This document shows positions 1 through 14,560 of a DNA stretch of 64,000 bases, one piece after another. The stretch comes from Sympetrum striolatum. Its lineage: Eukaryota > Arthropoda > Insecta > Odonata > Libellulidae. Numbering within the stretch: the stretch's first letter is position 1; the number at the start of each line of letters is the position of its first letter. Made by a program: the position numbers and the translations under genes. The notes beneath the pieces were generated by a model. The model worked only from the letters and a program-made list of their open reading frames with translations. It was not told the origin of the DNA and did no database searches. Location: positions 104,103,657 through 104,167,656 of the forward strand of contig OX388343.1 of NCBI GenBank assembly GCA_947579665.1, read 5' to 3'.

Positions 1-31
1 CTATTAGATTCTAAGTTTTTGTTATTTTTTT

Positions 32-3000
32 GAATCATATCTCGATGAAATGACGAAAGCTAAATCAGAATTATGAAAAAAATAGAAATTTCGCTAAAAT
101 TATCGGTTTAAGTTGCTTTTTTCGTCCTTATTTCGATAAAATGACGATAATGAAAGCAAAATAGGGGTACAAAATTGAAATTTCGTTGAAATTATCCGTA
201 ATCGTTTCTTTTTTCGCTCATATCTCGATAAATTCACGAAAATTAAATCAAAATAGAGGGAAAAAATGGAAATTCCGCTAAAAATTATCCGTTTCAGTTG
301 TATTTTCTTCAGTGTTTCGATAAAATGACGATAATAAACGTAAAATAGAGGATAAAAAATTGAAATTTCGTAGAAATTATCTGTTTTCGTAGCTTTTTTC
401 GATCATATCTTGATAAAATCTCGAAAATTAAATCAAAATTGAGGAAAAAAATAAATTTCGCTAAAATTATCGGGTTACGTTGCTTTATTCGTCCATATTT
501 CTATATAATGACGATAAAAAGGACAAAATAGAAGTTAAAAAATTGAAATTTCGGTGATATTATCGTTTTCGTTGCTATTTTTGATCATATCTCGACTAAA
601 TGACGAACATTAAATCAAAATAGAGGAAAAAAATGAAATTTCACTAAAATTATCGGTTAACGTTGCTTTTTTCGTCCATATTTCGATAAAATGACGATAA
701 AAGGGCAAAATTGAGGATAAAAAATTGAAATTTCCTAGGAATTATCTTTATTCGTAGCTTAATTCGACAATATCTGGTGAAAATGTCGAAAATTTAGGCA
801 AAAAAGAGTAGAAAAATGGAAAATTCGCTAAAATTATTCGTTTTCGTTACTTGTTTTAATCATATCTCGATAAAATGACGAAAATTAAATCAGAAATATA
901 AAAAAAAAAATTTCGCTAAAATCATCGGTTTCAGTTGCTTTTTACGTACTTATTTCGATAAGTAACGTTATAAAGAGGAGAAAAATGGAAAATTCGCTGA
1001 AATTATCCGTTTTATGATGCTTTTTTCGATCATATCTCTATAAAATGAAAAAAATTAAGGCAAAAATAGAGGGCAAAAATAGAAATTTCGCTAAAAATTA
1101 TCGGTTTTCGTTGCTTTTTTCGATCATATCTCGATAAAATAACGATGTTAAGGGCAAAATAGATGATAAAAAATAGATTTTTCGTTAGAATTATCTGTTT
1201 TCGTAGGTTATTTCGAACATATCTCGATAAATTGACGAAAATTAAGGCAAAAATGAAAAAATACGGAATTTTCGATAAAATTTTTCGTTTTTTGTTCCTT
1301 TTTTCGATCATATCTCGATAAAATGAAAAAAATTAAGGAAAAATGAGGAAAAAAATTAAATTTCGCTAAAATTATCCGTTTTCGTTACTTTTTTGAAACA
1401 TATCTTTATTAAATGACGAAAATTAAATCAGAATAATTCAGAAAAATTGAAATTTCGCTAACATTATCGGTTTAAGGTGCTTTTTTCGTCCATATTTCGA
1501 TAAAATGACGTTAAAAAGGGCAGAATTGAGGATAAAAAATTGAAATTTCATTGAAATTATCTGTTTTCGTTGCTTTTTTCGAACATATCTCGATGAAATG
1601 ACAAAAATTAAGGAAAGAATGAGGAAAAAAAATGAAATTTCGCTAAAATTACCCGTTTTCGTTATTTTTTCCAACATATCTCGATAATATGACGAAAATG
1701 AAGGCAAAATTGGGGTAATGAATTGAAATTTCGTTGCAATTATCCGTTATCGTTGCTTTTTTCGATCATATCTCAATAAATTAACGTAAATTAAATCTAA
1801 ATAGAGGAAAAAAATGGAAATTTCGATAAACATTATCTATTTCAGTTGTTTTTTCTTCCATACTACGATAAAATGACGATAAAAAGGACAAAATAGAGGA
1901 CAAAAAATTGAAATTTCGTTGAAATTATCTGTTTTCGTAGCTTATATCGATCATATCTCAATAAAGTGACGAAAATTAAGGCAAAAATGAGAAAAATATG
2001 GAATTTTCGCTAAAATTTTCGGTTTTTTGTTGCTTTTTTCGATCATATCTCGATAATATGAAAAAATTAAGGAAAAAATGAGGAAAAAAAAGAAATTTCG
2101 CTTAAATTCTCCGTTTTCGTTACTTTTTTGAATTATATCTCGATAAAATGACGAATGTTAAATCAGAATTATGAAAAAAAATCGAAATTTCGCTAAAATT
2201 ATCGGTTTAAGTTACTTTTATCGTCCATATTTCGATAAAATGACGTTGAAAAGGGCAGAATTGAGGATAAAAAATTAAAAGTTCGTTGAAATTATTTGAT
2301 TTCGTAGCTTATTTCGATAATATCTGGATAATATGACGAAAATTCTGTTGAAGAAGAGGATAAACATATAGGATAGAAATTTCGCTAAAATTATCGGTTT
2401 AAGTTGCTTTTTTCGTTCTTATTTCGATAAAATGACGATAATGAAAGCAAAATAGGGGTACAAAATTGAAATTTCGTTGAAATTATCCGTAATCGTTTCT
2501 TTTTTCTTTCATATCTCGATAAATTGATGAAAATTCAATCGATATAGAGGAAAAAATGGAAATTTCGCTAAAAATTATCCGTTTTAGTTGTTTTTTCTTC
2601 CATGTTTTGATAAAATAACGATAATAGGGGCAAAATAGAGGATAAAAAATAGAAATTTCGTTGAAATTATCTGTTTTCGTAGCTTATTTCGATAATATCT
2701 GGCTATAATGACGAAGAAAAGGGCATAATATTGGGAAAAAATTTAATTATTTGTGAAATTATCTTTTTTCGTTGCTTATTTCGTTAATATCTGGATGATA
2801 TGGCGAAAATGAAGGCAAGAAAAAAGAATAAAACATGGAAATTTCGCTAAAATAATTCATTTCCGTTGCTTTTTTCGATCATATCATGATAAAATGACGA
2901 AAATTAAATCAAAATTGAGGAAAAAAATTGAAATTTCGCTAAAATTATCGGTTTACGTTGCTGTTTTCGTCCATATTTCTATATAATGACGATAAAAAGG

Positions 3001-4369
3001 ACAAATTTAGAAGTTAAAAAATTGAAATTTCGGTGATATTATCGTTTTCGTTGCTTTTTTTGATCATATCTCGACTAAATGACGAATATTAAGGCAAGAA
3101 AGTGGAGAAAAATGGAAAATTCGCTAAAATTATCCGTTTTTTGTTGCTTTTTTCTATCAAATCTCGATAAAATAACGATGTTTTTGTAAAATAGAGGATA
3201 AAATACTGATATTTTGATAAAATTATCTGTTTTCGTAGCTTATTTCGATCATATCTCGATAAATTGACGAAAATTAAGTTAAAATTTAGAAAAGTGTGGA
3301 ATTTTCACTAAAATTTTCCGTTTTTTGTTGCATTTTTCGATCATATTTAAATAAAACGAAAAACAATTAAGGAAAAAATGAGGAAAAAAATGAAATTCGC
3401 AAAACGTATCCGTTTTCGTTACTTGTTTTAATCATATCTCGACATAATGACGAAAATTAAATCAGAAATATAAAAAAAAAAAATTCGCTAAATTATCGCT
3501 TTCAGCCGCTTTTTACGTCCATATTTCGATAAAATAACGTTAAGAAGAACAGAATTGAGGATAAATAATTGTAATTTCGTTGAAATTATACGTTATCGTA
3601 TGTTTCCGTTACGTTCCGTTTTTTGTTGCTTTTTTCGATCATATCTCGATAAAATGAAAAAATTAAGGAAGAAATGAGGAAAAAAATGAAATATCGCTTA
3701 GATTCTCCGTTTTTGTTACTTTTATGAATCATATCTCGATAAAATGACGAAAGTTATATCAGAATTATGAAAAAAAATTGAAATTTCGCTAAAATTATGT
3801 GTTTAAGTGTCTTTTTTCGTCCATATTTCGAAAAAATGACGTTAAAAATGGCAGAATTGAGGATAAAAAATTGAAATTTCGTTGAATTATTTGTTTTAGT
3901 AGCTTATTTCGATAATATCTGGATAAAATGACGATAAATTAAGTTGAAGAAGAGGATAAACATGGAAATTTCGTTAATATTATCCGTTTTCGATACTTTT
4001 TTCCAACATATCTCGATGATAGACGATAATGAAAGCAAAGTAGGGCTACAAAATTAAAATTTCGTTAAAATTATCCATAATCGTTGCTTTTTTCGCTCAT
4101 ATCTCGATAAATTGACGAAAATTTAATCAAAATAGAGGGAAAAAATGGAAATTTCGCTAAAAATTATCCGTTTCAGTTGTATTTTCTTCCGTGTTTCGAT
4201 AAAATGACGATAATAAGGGCAAAATAGAGGATAAAAAATTGAATTTTCGTAGAAATTATCTGTTTTTGTAGCTTTTTTCGATCATATCTTGATAAAATGG
4301 CGAAAATTAAATCAAAATTGAGGAAAAAAATAGAAATTTCGCTAAAATTATCGGTTTTTGTTACTTTTT
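32..4369 (+). repeat. Left-domain HOR copy L1 (~4.34 kb)
   Basis: First copy of the left-domain higher-order repeat, taken arbitrarily from the GAATCATATCTCGAT joint at 32 to the same joint at 4370. From about 240 onward it matches L2 base for base with only scattered differences at a constant offset of about 4,247 bp. It is about 90 bp longer than L2 because it keeps one monomer (roughly 152-240) that L2 and L3 lack. It contains two abnormal joints that L2 also carries, near 2366 and near 3600. Bases 1-31 are the tail of the preceding unit, cut by the window edge. Confidence 0.85.
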
Positions 4370-7300
4370 GAATCATATCTCGATAAAATGACGAAAGTTA
4401 AATCAGAATTATGAAAAAAATTGAAATTTTGCTAAAATTATCGGTTTAAGTTGCTTTTTTCGTCCATATTTCGATAAAATGACGATAATGAACTCAAAAT
4501 AGAGGGAAAAAATGGAAATTCCGCTAAAAATTATCCGTTTCAGTTGTATTTTCTTCCGTGTTTCGATAAAATGACGATAATAAACGTAAAATAGAGGATA
4601 AAAAATTGAAATTTCGTAGAAATTATCTGTTTTCGTAGCTTTTTTCGATCATATCTTGATAAAATGACGAAAATTAAATCAAAATTGAGAAAAAAATGAA
4701 AATTTGGCTAAAATTATCGGTTTACGTTGCTTTTTTCGTCCATATTTCTATATAATGACGATAAAAAGGACAAAATAGAAGTTAAAAAATTGAAATTTCG
4801 GTGATATTATCGTTTTCGTTGCTATTTTTGATCATATCTCGACTAAATGACGAACATTAAATCAAAATAGAGGAAAAAAATGAAATTTCACTAAAATTAT
4901 CGGTTAAAGTTGCTTTTTTCGTCCATATTTCGATAAAATGACGATAAAAGGGCAAAATTGAGGATAAAAAATTGAAATTTCCTAGGAATTATCTTTATTC
5001 GTAGCTTAATTCGACAATATCTGGTGAAAATGTCGAAAATTTAGGCAAAAAAGAGTAGAAAAATGGAAAATTCGCTAAAATTATTCGTTTTCGTTACTTG
5101 TTTTAATCATATCTCGATAAAATGACGAAAATTAAATCAGAAATATAAAAAAAAAAATTTCGCTAAAATCATCGGTTTCAGTTGCTTTTTACGTACTTAT
5201 TTCGATAAGTAACGTTATAAAGAGGAGAAAAATGGAAGATTCGCTGAAATTATCCGTTTTATGATGCTTTTTTCGATCATATCTCTATAAAATGAAAAAA
5301 ATTAAGGCAAAAATAGAGGGCAAAAATAGAAATTTCGCTAAAAATTATCGGTTTTCGTTGCTTTTTTCGATCATATCTCGATAAAATAACGATGTTAAGG
5401 GCAAAATAGATGATAAAAAATAGATTTTTCGTTAGAATTATCTGTTTTCGTAGGTTATTTCGAACATATCTCGATAAATTGACGAAAATTAAGGCAAAAA
5501 TGAAAAAATACGGAATTTTCGATAAAATTTTTCGTTTTTTGTTCCTTTTTTCGATCATATCTCGATAAAATGAAAAAAATTAAGGAAAAATGAGGAAAAA
5601 AATTAAATTTCGCTAAAATTATCCGTTTTCGTTACTTTTTTGAAACATATCTTTATTAAATGACGAAAATTAAATCAGAATAATTCAGAAAAATTGAAAT
5701 TTCGCTAACATTATCGGTTTAAGGTGCTTTTTTCGTCCATATTTCGATAAAATGACGTTAAAAAGGGCAGAATTGAGGATAAAAAATTGAAATTTCATTG
5801 AAATTATCTGTTTTCGTTGCTTTTTTCGAACATATCTCGATGAAATGACAAAAATTAAGGAAAGAATGAGGAAAAAAAATGAAATTTCGCTAAAATTACC
5901 CGTTTTCGTTATTTTTTCCAACATATCTCGATAATATGTCGAAAATGAAGGCAAAATTGGGGTAATGAATTGAAATTTCGTTGCAATTATCCGTTATCGT
6001 TGCTTTTTTCGATCATATCTCAATAAATTAACGTAAATTAAATCTAAATAGAGGAAAAAAATGGAAATTTCGATAAACATTATCTATTTCAGTTGTTTTT
6101 TCTTCCATACTACGATAAAATGACGATAAAAAGGACAAAATAGAGGACAAAAAATTGAAATTTCGTTGAAATTATCTGTTTTCGTAGCTTATATCGATCA
6201 TATCTCAATAAAGTGACGAAAATTAAGGCAAAAATGAGAAAAATATGGAATTTTCGCTAAAATTTTCGGTTTTTTGTTGCTTTTTTCGATCATATCTCGA
6301 TAATATGAAAAAATTAAGGAAAAAATGAGGAAAAAAAAGAAATTTCGCTTAAATTCTCCGTTTTCGTTACTTTTTTGAATTATATCTCGATAAAATGACG
6401 AATGTTAAATCAGAATTATGAAAAAAAATCGAAATTTCGCTAAAATTATCGGTTTAAGTTACTTTTATCGTCCATATTTCGATAAAATGACGTTGAAAAG
6501 GGCAGAATTGAGGATAAAAAATTAAAAGTTCGTTGAAATTATTTGATTTCGTAGCTTATTTCGATAATATCTGGATAATATGACGAAAATTCAGTTGAAG
6601 AAGAGGATAAACATATAGGATAGAAATTTCGCTAAAATTATCGGTTTAAGTTGCTTTTTTCGTCCTTATTTCGATAAAATGACGATAATGAAAGCAAAAT
6701 AGGGGTACAAAATTGAAATTTCGTTGAAATTATCCGTAATCGTTTCTTTTTTCTTTCATATCTCGATAAATTGATGAAAATTCAATCGATATAGAGGAAA
6801 AAATGGAAATTTCGCTAAAAATTATCCGTTTTAGTTGTTTTTTCTTCCATGTTTTGATAAAATAACGATAATAGGGGCAAAATAGAGGATAAAAAATAGA
6901 AATTTCGTTGAAATTATCTGTTTTCGTAGCTTATTTCGATAATATCTGGCTATAATGACGATGAAAAGGGCATAATATTGGGAAAAAATTTAATTATTTG
7001 TGAAATTATCTTTTTTCGTTGCTTATTTCGTTAATATCTGGATGATATGGCGAAAATGAAGGCAAGAAAAAAGAATAAAACATGGAAATTTCGCTAAAAT
7101 AATTCATTTCCGTTGCTTTTTTCGATCATATCATGATAAAATGACGAAAATTAAATGAAAATTGAGGAAAAAATTTGAAATTTCGCTAAAATTATCGGTT
7201 TACGTTGCTGTTTTCGTCCATATTTCTATATAATGACGATAAAAAGGACAAATTTAGAAGTTAAAAAATTGAAATTTCGGTGATATTATCGTTTTCGTTG

Positions 7301-8616
7301 CTTTTTTTGATCATATCTCGACTAAATGACGAATATTAAGGCAAGAAAGTGGAGAAAAATGGAAAATTCGCTAAAATTATCCGTTTTTTGTTGCTTTTTT
7401 CTATCAAATCTCGATAAAATAACGATGTTTTTGTAAAATAGAGGATAAAATACTGATATTTTAATAAAATTATCTGTTTTCGTAGCTTATTTCGATCATA
7501 TCTCGATAAATTGACGAAAATTAAGTTAAAATTTAGAAAAGTGTGGAATTTTCACTAAAATTTTCCGTTTTTTGTTGCATTTTTCGATCATATTTAAATA
7601 AAACGAAAAACAATTAAGGAAAAAATGAGGAAAAAAATGAAATTCGCAAAACGTATCCGTTTTCGTTACTTGTTTTAATCATATCTCGACATAATGACGA
7701 AAATTAAATCAGAAATATAAAAAAAAAAAATTCGCTAAATTATCGCTTTCAGTCGCTTTTTACGTCCATATTTCGATAAAATAACGTTAAGAAGAACAGA
7801 ATTGACGATAAATAATTGTAATTTCGTTGAAATTATACGTTATCGTATGTTTCCGTTACGTTCCGTTTTTTGTTGCTTTTTTCGATCATATCTCGATAAA
7901 ATGAAAAAATTAAGGAAGAAATGAGGAAAAAAATGAAATATCGCTTAGATTCTCCGTTTTTGTTACTTTTATGAATCATATCTCGATAAAATGACGAAAG
8001 TTATATCAGAATTATGAAAAAAAATTGAAATTTCGCTAAAATTATGTGTTTAAGTGTCTTTTTTCGTCCATATTTCGAAAAAATGACGTTAAAAATGGCA
8101 GAATTGAGGATAAAAAATTGAAATTTCATTGAATTATTTGTTTTAGTAGCTTATTTCGATAATATCTGGATAAAATGACGATAAATTAAGTTGAAGAAGA
8201 GGATAAACATGGAAATTTCGTTAATATTATCCGTTTTCGATACTTTTTTCCAACATATCTCGATGATAGACGATAATGAAAGCAAAGTAGGGCTACAAAA
8301 TTAAAATTTCGTTAAAATTATCCATAATCGTTGCTTTTTTCGCTCATATCTCGATAAATTGACGAAAATTTAATCAAAATAGAGGGAAAAAATGGAAATT
8401 TCGCTAAAAATTATCCGTTTCAGTTGTATTTTCTTCCGTGTTTCGATAAAATGACGATAATAAGGGCAAAATAGAGGATAAAAAATTGAATTTTCGTAGA
8501 AATTATCTGTTTTTGTAGCTTTTTTCGATCATATCTTGATAAAATGGCGAAAATTAAATCAAAATTGAGGAAAAAAATAGAAATTTCGCTAAAATTATCG
8601 GTTTTTGTTACTTTTT
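4370..8616 (+). repeat. Left-domain HOR copy L2 (4,247 bp)
   Basis: Second tandem copy of the left HOR, about 47 monomers if the mean unit is 91 bp. Differences from L1 that I can see are mostly single substitutions, for example GACGATGAAAAGG at 6957 against GACGAAGAAAAGG at 2710. The monomer carrying GGGGTACAAAATTG after the first GACGATAATGAA is missing at about 4491, giving the joint GACGATAATGAACTCAAAAT. The high identity implies recent duplication. Confidence 0.87.
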
Positions 8617-9330
8617 GAATCATATCTCGATAAAATGACGAAAGTTAAATCAGAATTATGAAAAAAATTGAAATTTTGCTAAAATTATCGGTTTAAGTTG
8701 CTTTTTTCGTCCATATTTCGATAAAATGACGATAATGAACTCAAAATAGAGGGAAAAAATGGAAATTCCGCTAAAAATTATCCGTTTCAGTTGTATTTTC
8801 TTACGTGTTTCGATAAAATGACGATAATAAACGTAAAATAGAGGATAAAAAATTGAAATTTCGTAGAAATTATCTGTTTTCGTAGCTTTTTTCGATCATA
8901 TCTTGATAAAATGACGAAAATTAAATCAAAATTGAGAAAAAAATGAAAATTTGGCTAAAATTATCGGTTTACGTTGCTTTTTTCGTCCATATTTCTATAT
9001 AATGACGATGAAAAGGACAAAATAGAAGTTAAAAAATTGAAATTTCGGTGATATTATCGTTTTCGTTGCTTTTTTTGATCATATCTCGACTAAATGACGA
9101 ACATTAAATCAAAATAGAGGAAAAAAATGCAATTTTACTAAAATTATCGGTTAACGTTGCTTTTTTCGTCCATATTTCGATAAAATGACGATAAAAGAGC
9201 AAAATTGAGGATAAAAAATTGAAATTTCCATGGAATTATCTTTTTTCGTAGCTTAAATCGAATATATCTGGATAAAATGTCGAACATTTAGGCAAAAAAG
9301 AGTAGAAATATGGAAAATTCGCTATAATTA
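8617..9330 (+). repeat. Left-domain HOR copy L3, partial
   Basis: Start of a third left-HOR copy. It repeats the L2-specific joint GACGATAATGAACTCAAAAT at about 8738, so it descends from the L2 form rather than from L1. Similarity to L2 weakens from about 9180 and the order of subtypes changes near 9330, where the copy is taken to end. The end coordinate is approximate. Confidence 0.7.
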
Positions 9331-11973
9331 TTTGTTTTATGTTGCTTTTTTTGATCATATCTCTATAAAATGAAAAACATTAAGGCAAAAAAAGAGGAAA
9401 AAAATAGAAATTTCGCTAATAATTATCCGTTTTCGTTACTTTTTTGAATCATATCTCGATAAAAATAACTATGTTAAGGCCAAAATAGAGGTAAAAAAAT
9501 TTAAATTATCGGTTTTCGTAGCTTATTTTGATAATATCTCGATAAATTGACGAAAATTGAGGCAAAAATGAGAAAAAAATGGAATTTTCGCTAAATTTTT
9601 CCGTTTTTTGTTGCTTTTTTCGATCATATTTCGATAAAATGAAAAAATTAAGGAAAAAATGAGGAAAAAAATGAAATTTCGCTTAGATTCTCCGTTTTTG
9701 TTACATTAATGAATCATATCTCGATAAAATGACGAAAGTTAAATCAGAATTATGAAAAAAAAATGAAATTTCGCTAAAATTATGTGTTTAATTGCTTTTT
9801 TCGTCCATATTTCGAAAAAATGACGTTAAAAATGGCAGAATTTAGGATAAAAATTGAAATTTCGTTGAAATTGTTTGTTTTTGTAGCTTATTTCAATAAT
9901 ATTTGGATAAAATGACGATAAATTAAGTTGAAGAAGAGGACAAACATGGATATTTCGTTAATATTATCCGTTTTCGATACTTTTTTCCAACATATCTCGA
10001 TAATATGACGATAATGAAAGCAAAGTAGGGCTACAAAATTAAAATTTCGTTGAAATTTTCCGTAATCAATGCTTTTTTCGCTCATATCTCGATAAATTGA
10101 CGAAAATTTAATCAAAATAGAGGGAAAAAATGGAAATTTCGCTAAAAATTATCCGTTTCAATTGTATTTTTTTCCATGTTTCGATAAAATGACGTTAATA
10201 AGGGCAAAATAGAGGATTAAAAATTGAAATTTCGTAGAAATTATCTGTTTTCGTAGCTTTTTTCGATCATATCTTGATAAAATGTCGAAAATTTAGGCAA
10301 AAAAGGGTAGAAAAATAGAAAATTCGCTAAAATTATCCGTTTTATGTTGCTTTTTTCGATCATATTTCTATAAAATGAAAAAAATTAAGGCAAAAATAGA
10401 GGAAAAAAATAAAAATTTCGCTAAAAATTATCCGTTTTCATTGCTTTTTCGATCTATCTCGATAATACAACGATGTTAAGGGCAATATAGAAGATAAAAA
10501 ATAGAAATTACGTTGAAATTATCTGTTTTCGTAGCTTATTTCGATCATATCTCGATAAATTGACGAAAATTAAGGCAAAAATGAAAAAATATATGGAATT
10601 TTCGCTAAAACTTTCCGTTTTCTGATGCTTTTTTCGATTATATCACGATAAAATGAAAAAAATTAAGAAAAAATGAGGAAAAAAATGAATTTTCGCTAAA
10701 ATTATCTTTTTTAGTTAATTTTTTAATCATATCTAAATGATATTACGAAAATTAAATCAGAATTATGAAGAAACGTTGAAGGTTCGCTAAAATTATCGGC
10801 TTAAGGAGAGTTTTTCGTCCATATTTCGATAAAATGACGTTAAAAAGGGCAGAATCGAGGATAAAAAACTGAAATTTCGTTGAAATTAATGTTTTCGTAG
10901 CTTATTTTGATAATATCTGGATAAAATGACGATAAATTAAGTTGAAGAGAAGGACAAACATGTAAATTTCGCTAAAATTATCCGTTTTCGTTGCTTTTTT
11001 CGATCATATCGCGATAAAATGACAAAAATTAAGGAGCAAATGAGGAAAAAAAATAAAATATCGCTAAAATTACCCGTTTTCGTTACTTTATCCAACATAT
11101 CTCGATAATATGACGAAAAGGAAGGCAAAATAGGGGTAAAAAATTGAAATTTGGTTGAAATTATCCGTTATCGTTGCTTTTTTCGATCATATCTGGATAA
11201 ATTGACGAAAATTAAATCAAAATAGAGGAAAAAGAATGGAAATTTCGCAAAAAATTATCGGTTTCAGTTGTTTTTTCTTCCATATATCGATAAAAAGGGA
11301 AAATAGAGAATAAAAAATTGAAATTTCGTTGAAATTATCTTTTTTCGTTGTATATTTCGATCATATCTGGATAAAATAGCGAAAGTTAAGTCAAAAAAAA
11401 GAAAAAAACATGGAAATTTCGCTAAAAAAATTCATTTCCGTTCCTTTTTTCGATCATATCTTGATATAATGACGAAATTTAAATCAAAATAGAGGAAAAA
11501 AAATGAAATTTCACAAAAATAATCGATCAAAGTTGCTTTTTTCGTCCATATTTCGATAAAATGACTATAAAATGGGCAAGATAGAGATTAAAAAATAGAA
11601 ATTTCCATGAAATTATTTTTTTTGTAGCGTTTTTTGACAATATTAGGAAAAAATGACGAAAAGTAAGGCAAAAAAGAGGAGAAAAATTGAAAATTCGCTA
11701 AAATTATCCGTTTTTTGTTGCTTTTTTCGATCATATCTCGATAGACTGAAAAAAATTAAGGAAAACATAGAGGAAAAAAATAGAAATTTCGCTAAAAATA
11801 ATCCGTTTTCGTTGCTTTTTTCGATCATATCTCGATAAAATCACGAAAATTAAGGCAAAAATGAGAAAAATATCAATTTTCGCTAAAATTTTCCGTTTTT
11901 TGTTGCTATTTTCGATCATATCTCGATAAAATTAAAAAATTAAGGAAAAAATGAGGAAAAAAAAATGAAATTT
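9331..11973 (+). repeat. Diverged left-type satellite between HOR copies
   Basis: Monomers of the same family that are not a close copy of a neighbour. Part of it, about 9600-10260, resembles about 3640-4280 of L1, including the CGCTTAGATTCTCCGTTTTT stretch, but with clearly more substitutions than separate L1 and L2. I see no gene, RNA gene or transposon in it. It looks like an older or less homogenised stretch of the left domain. Confidence 0.65.
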
Positions 11974-14560
11974 CGATTAGATTCTAAGTTTTTGTTACTT
12001 TTTTGAATCATATCTCGATAAAATGACGAAAGCTAAATCAGAATTATGAAAAAAATAGAAATTTCGCTAACGTTATCGGTTTAAGTTGCTTTTTTCGTCC
12101 TTATTTCGATAAAATGACGATAATGAAAGCAAAATAGGGGCACAAAATTGAAATTTCGTTGAAATTATCCGTAATCGTTGCTTTTTTCGCTCATATCTCG
12201 ATAAATTCACGAAAATTAAATCAAAATAGAGGGAAAAAATGGAAATTCCGCTAAAAATTATCCGTTTCAGTTGTATTTTCTTCCGTGTTTCGATAAAATG
12301 ACGATAATAAACGTAAAATAGAGGATAAAAAATTGAAATTTCGTAGAAATTATCTGTTTTCGTAGCTTTTTTCGATCATATCTTGATAAAATCTCGAAAA
12401 TTAAATCAAAATTGAGGAAAAAAATAAATTTCGCTAAAATTATCGGGTTACGTTGCTTTATTCGTCCATATTTCTATATAATGACGATAAAAAGGACAAA
12501 ATAGAAGTTAAAAAATTGAAATTTCGGTGATATTATCGTTTTCGTTGCTATTTTTGATCATATCTCGACTAAATGACGAACATTAAATCAAAATAGAGGA
12601 AAAAAATGAAATTTCACTAAAATTATCGGTTAACGTTGCTTTTTTCGTCCATATTTCGATAAAATGACGATAAAAGGGCAAAATTGAGGATAAAAAATTG
12701 AAATTTCCTAGGAATTATCTTTATTCGTAGCTTAATTCGACAATATCTGGTGAAAATGTCGAAAATTTAGGCAAAAAAGAGTAGAAAAATGGAAAATTCG
12801 CTAAAATTATTCGTTTTCGTTACTTGTTTTAATCATATCTCGATAAAATGACGAAAATTAAATCAGAAATATAAAAAAAAAAATTTCGCTAAAATCATCG
12901 GTTTCAGTTGCTTTTTACGTACTTATTTCGATAAGTAACGTTATAAAAAGGAGAAAAATGGAAAATTCGCTGAAATTATCCGTTTTATGATGCTTTTTTC
13001 GATCATATCTCTATAAAATGAAAAAAATTAAGGCAAAAATAGAGGGCAAAAATAGAAATTTCGCTAAAAATTATCCGTTTTCGTTGCTTTTTTCGATCAT
13101 ATCTCGATAAAATAACGATGTTAAGGGCAAAATAGATGATAAAAAATAGATTTTTCGTTAGAATTATCTGTTTTCGTAGGTTATTTCGAACATATCTCGA
13201 TAAATTGACGAAAATTAAGGCAAAAATGAAAAAATACGGAATTTTCGATAAAATTTTTCGTTTTTTGTTCCTTTTTTCGATCATATCTCGATAAAATGAA
13301 AAAAATTAAGGAAAAATGAGGAAAAAAATGAAATTTCGCTAAAATTATCCGTTTTCGTTACTTTTTTGAAACATATCTTAATTAAATGACGAAAATTAAA
13401 TCAGAATAATTCAGAAAAATTGAAATTTCGCTAACATTATCGGTTTAAGGTGCTTTTTTCGTCCATATTTTGATAAAATGACGTTAAAAAGGGCAGAATT
13501 GAGGATAAAAAATTGAAATTTCATTGAAATTATCTGTTTTCGTTGCTTTTTTCGAACATATCTCGATGAAATGACAAAAATTAAGGAAAGAATGAGGAAA
13601 AAAAATGAAATTTCGCTAAAATTACCCGTTTTCGTTATTTTTTCCAACATATCTCGATAATATGACGAAAATGAAGGCAAAATTGGGGTAATGAATTGAA
13701 ATTTCGTTGCAATTATCCGTTATCGTTGCTTTTTTCGATCATATCTCAATAAATTAACGTAAATTAAATCTAAATAGAGGAAAAAAATGGAAATTTCGAT
13801 AAACATTATCTATTTCAGTTGTTTTTTCTTCCATACTACGATAAAATGACGATAAAAAGGACAAAATAGAGGACAAAAAATTGAAATTTCATTGAAATTA
13901 TCTGTTTTCGTAGCTTATTTCGATCATATCTCAATAAAGTGACGAAAATTAAGGCAAAAATGAGAAAAATATGGAATTTTCGCGAAAATTTTCGGTTTTT
14001 TGTTGCTTTTTTCGATCATATCTCGATAATATGAAAAAATTAAGGAAAAAATGAGGAAAAAAAAGAAATTTCGCTTAAATTCTCCGTTTTCGTTACTTTC
14101 TTGAATTATATCTCGATAAAATGACGAATGTTAAATCAGAATTATGAAAAAAAATTGAAATTTCGCTAAAATTATCGGTTTAAGTTACTTTTATCGTCCA
14201 TATTTCGATAAAATGACGTTGAAAAGGGCAGAATTGAGGATAAAAAATTAAAAGTTCGTTGAAATTATTTGATTTCGTAGCTTATTTCGATAATATCTGG
14301 ATAATATGACGAAAATTCAGTTGAAGAAGAGGATAAACATGGAAATTTTGCTAATATTATCCGTTTTCGTTACTTTTATCCAACATATCTCGATAATATG
14401 ACGATAATGAAAGCAAGATAGGGGTACAAAATTGAAATTTCGTTGAAATTATCCGTAATCGTTTCTTTTTTCTTTCATATCTCGATAAATTGATGAAAAT
14501 TCAATCGATATAGAGGAAAAAATGGAAATTTCGCTAAAAATTATCCGTTTTAGTTGTTTT
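11974..14560 (+). repeat. Left-domain HOR copy L4, partial (copy of ~1-2590)
   Basis: Matches 1 to about 2590 at an offset of 11,973 bp. It keeps the monomer that L2 and L3 lost (about 12120-12210), so it belongs with L1. Near 14340 it reads ATAAACATGGAAATTTTGC, where L1 and L2 read ATAAACATATAGGATAG. L4 therefore appears to hold the uninterrupted form of that joint. Similarity stops near 14560, where the sequence switches to a TTTTTTTCGCTCATATCTCG joint. Confidence 0.82.
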
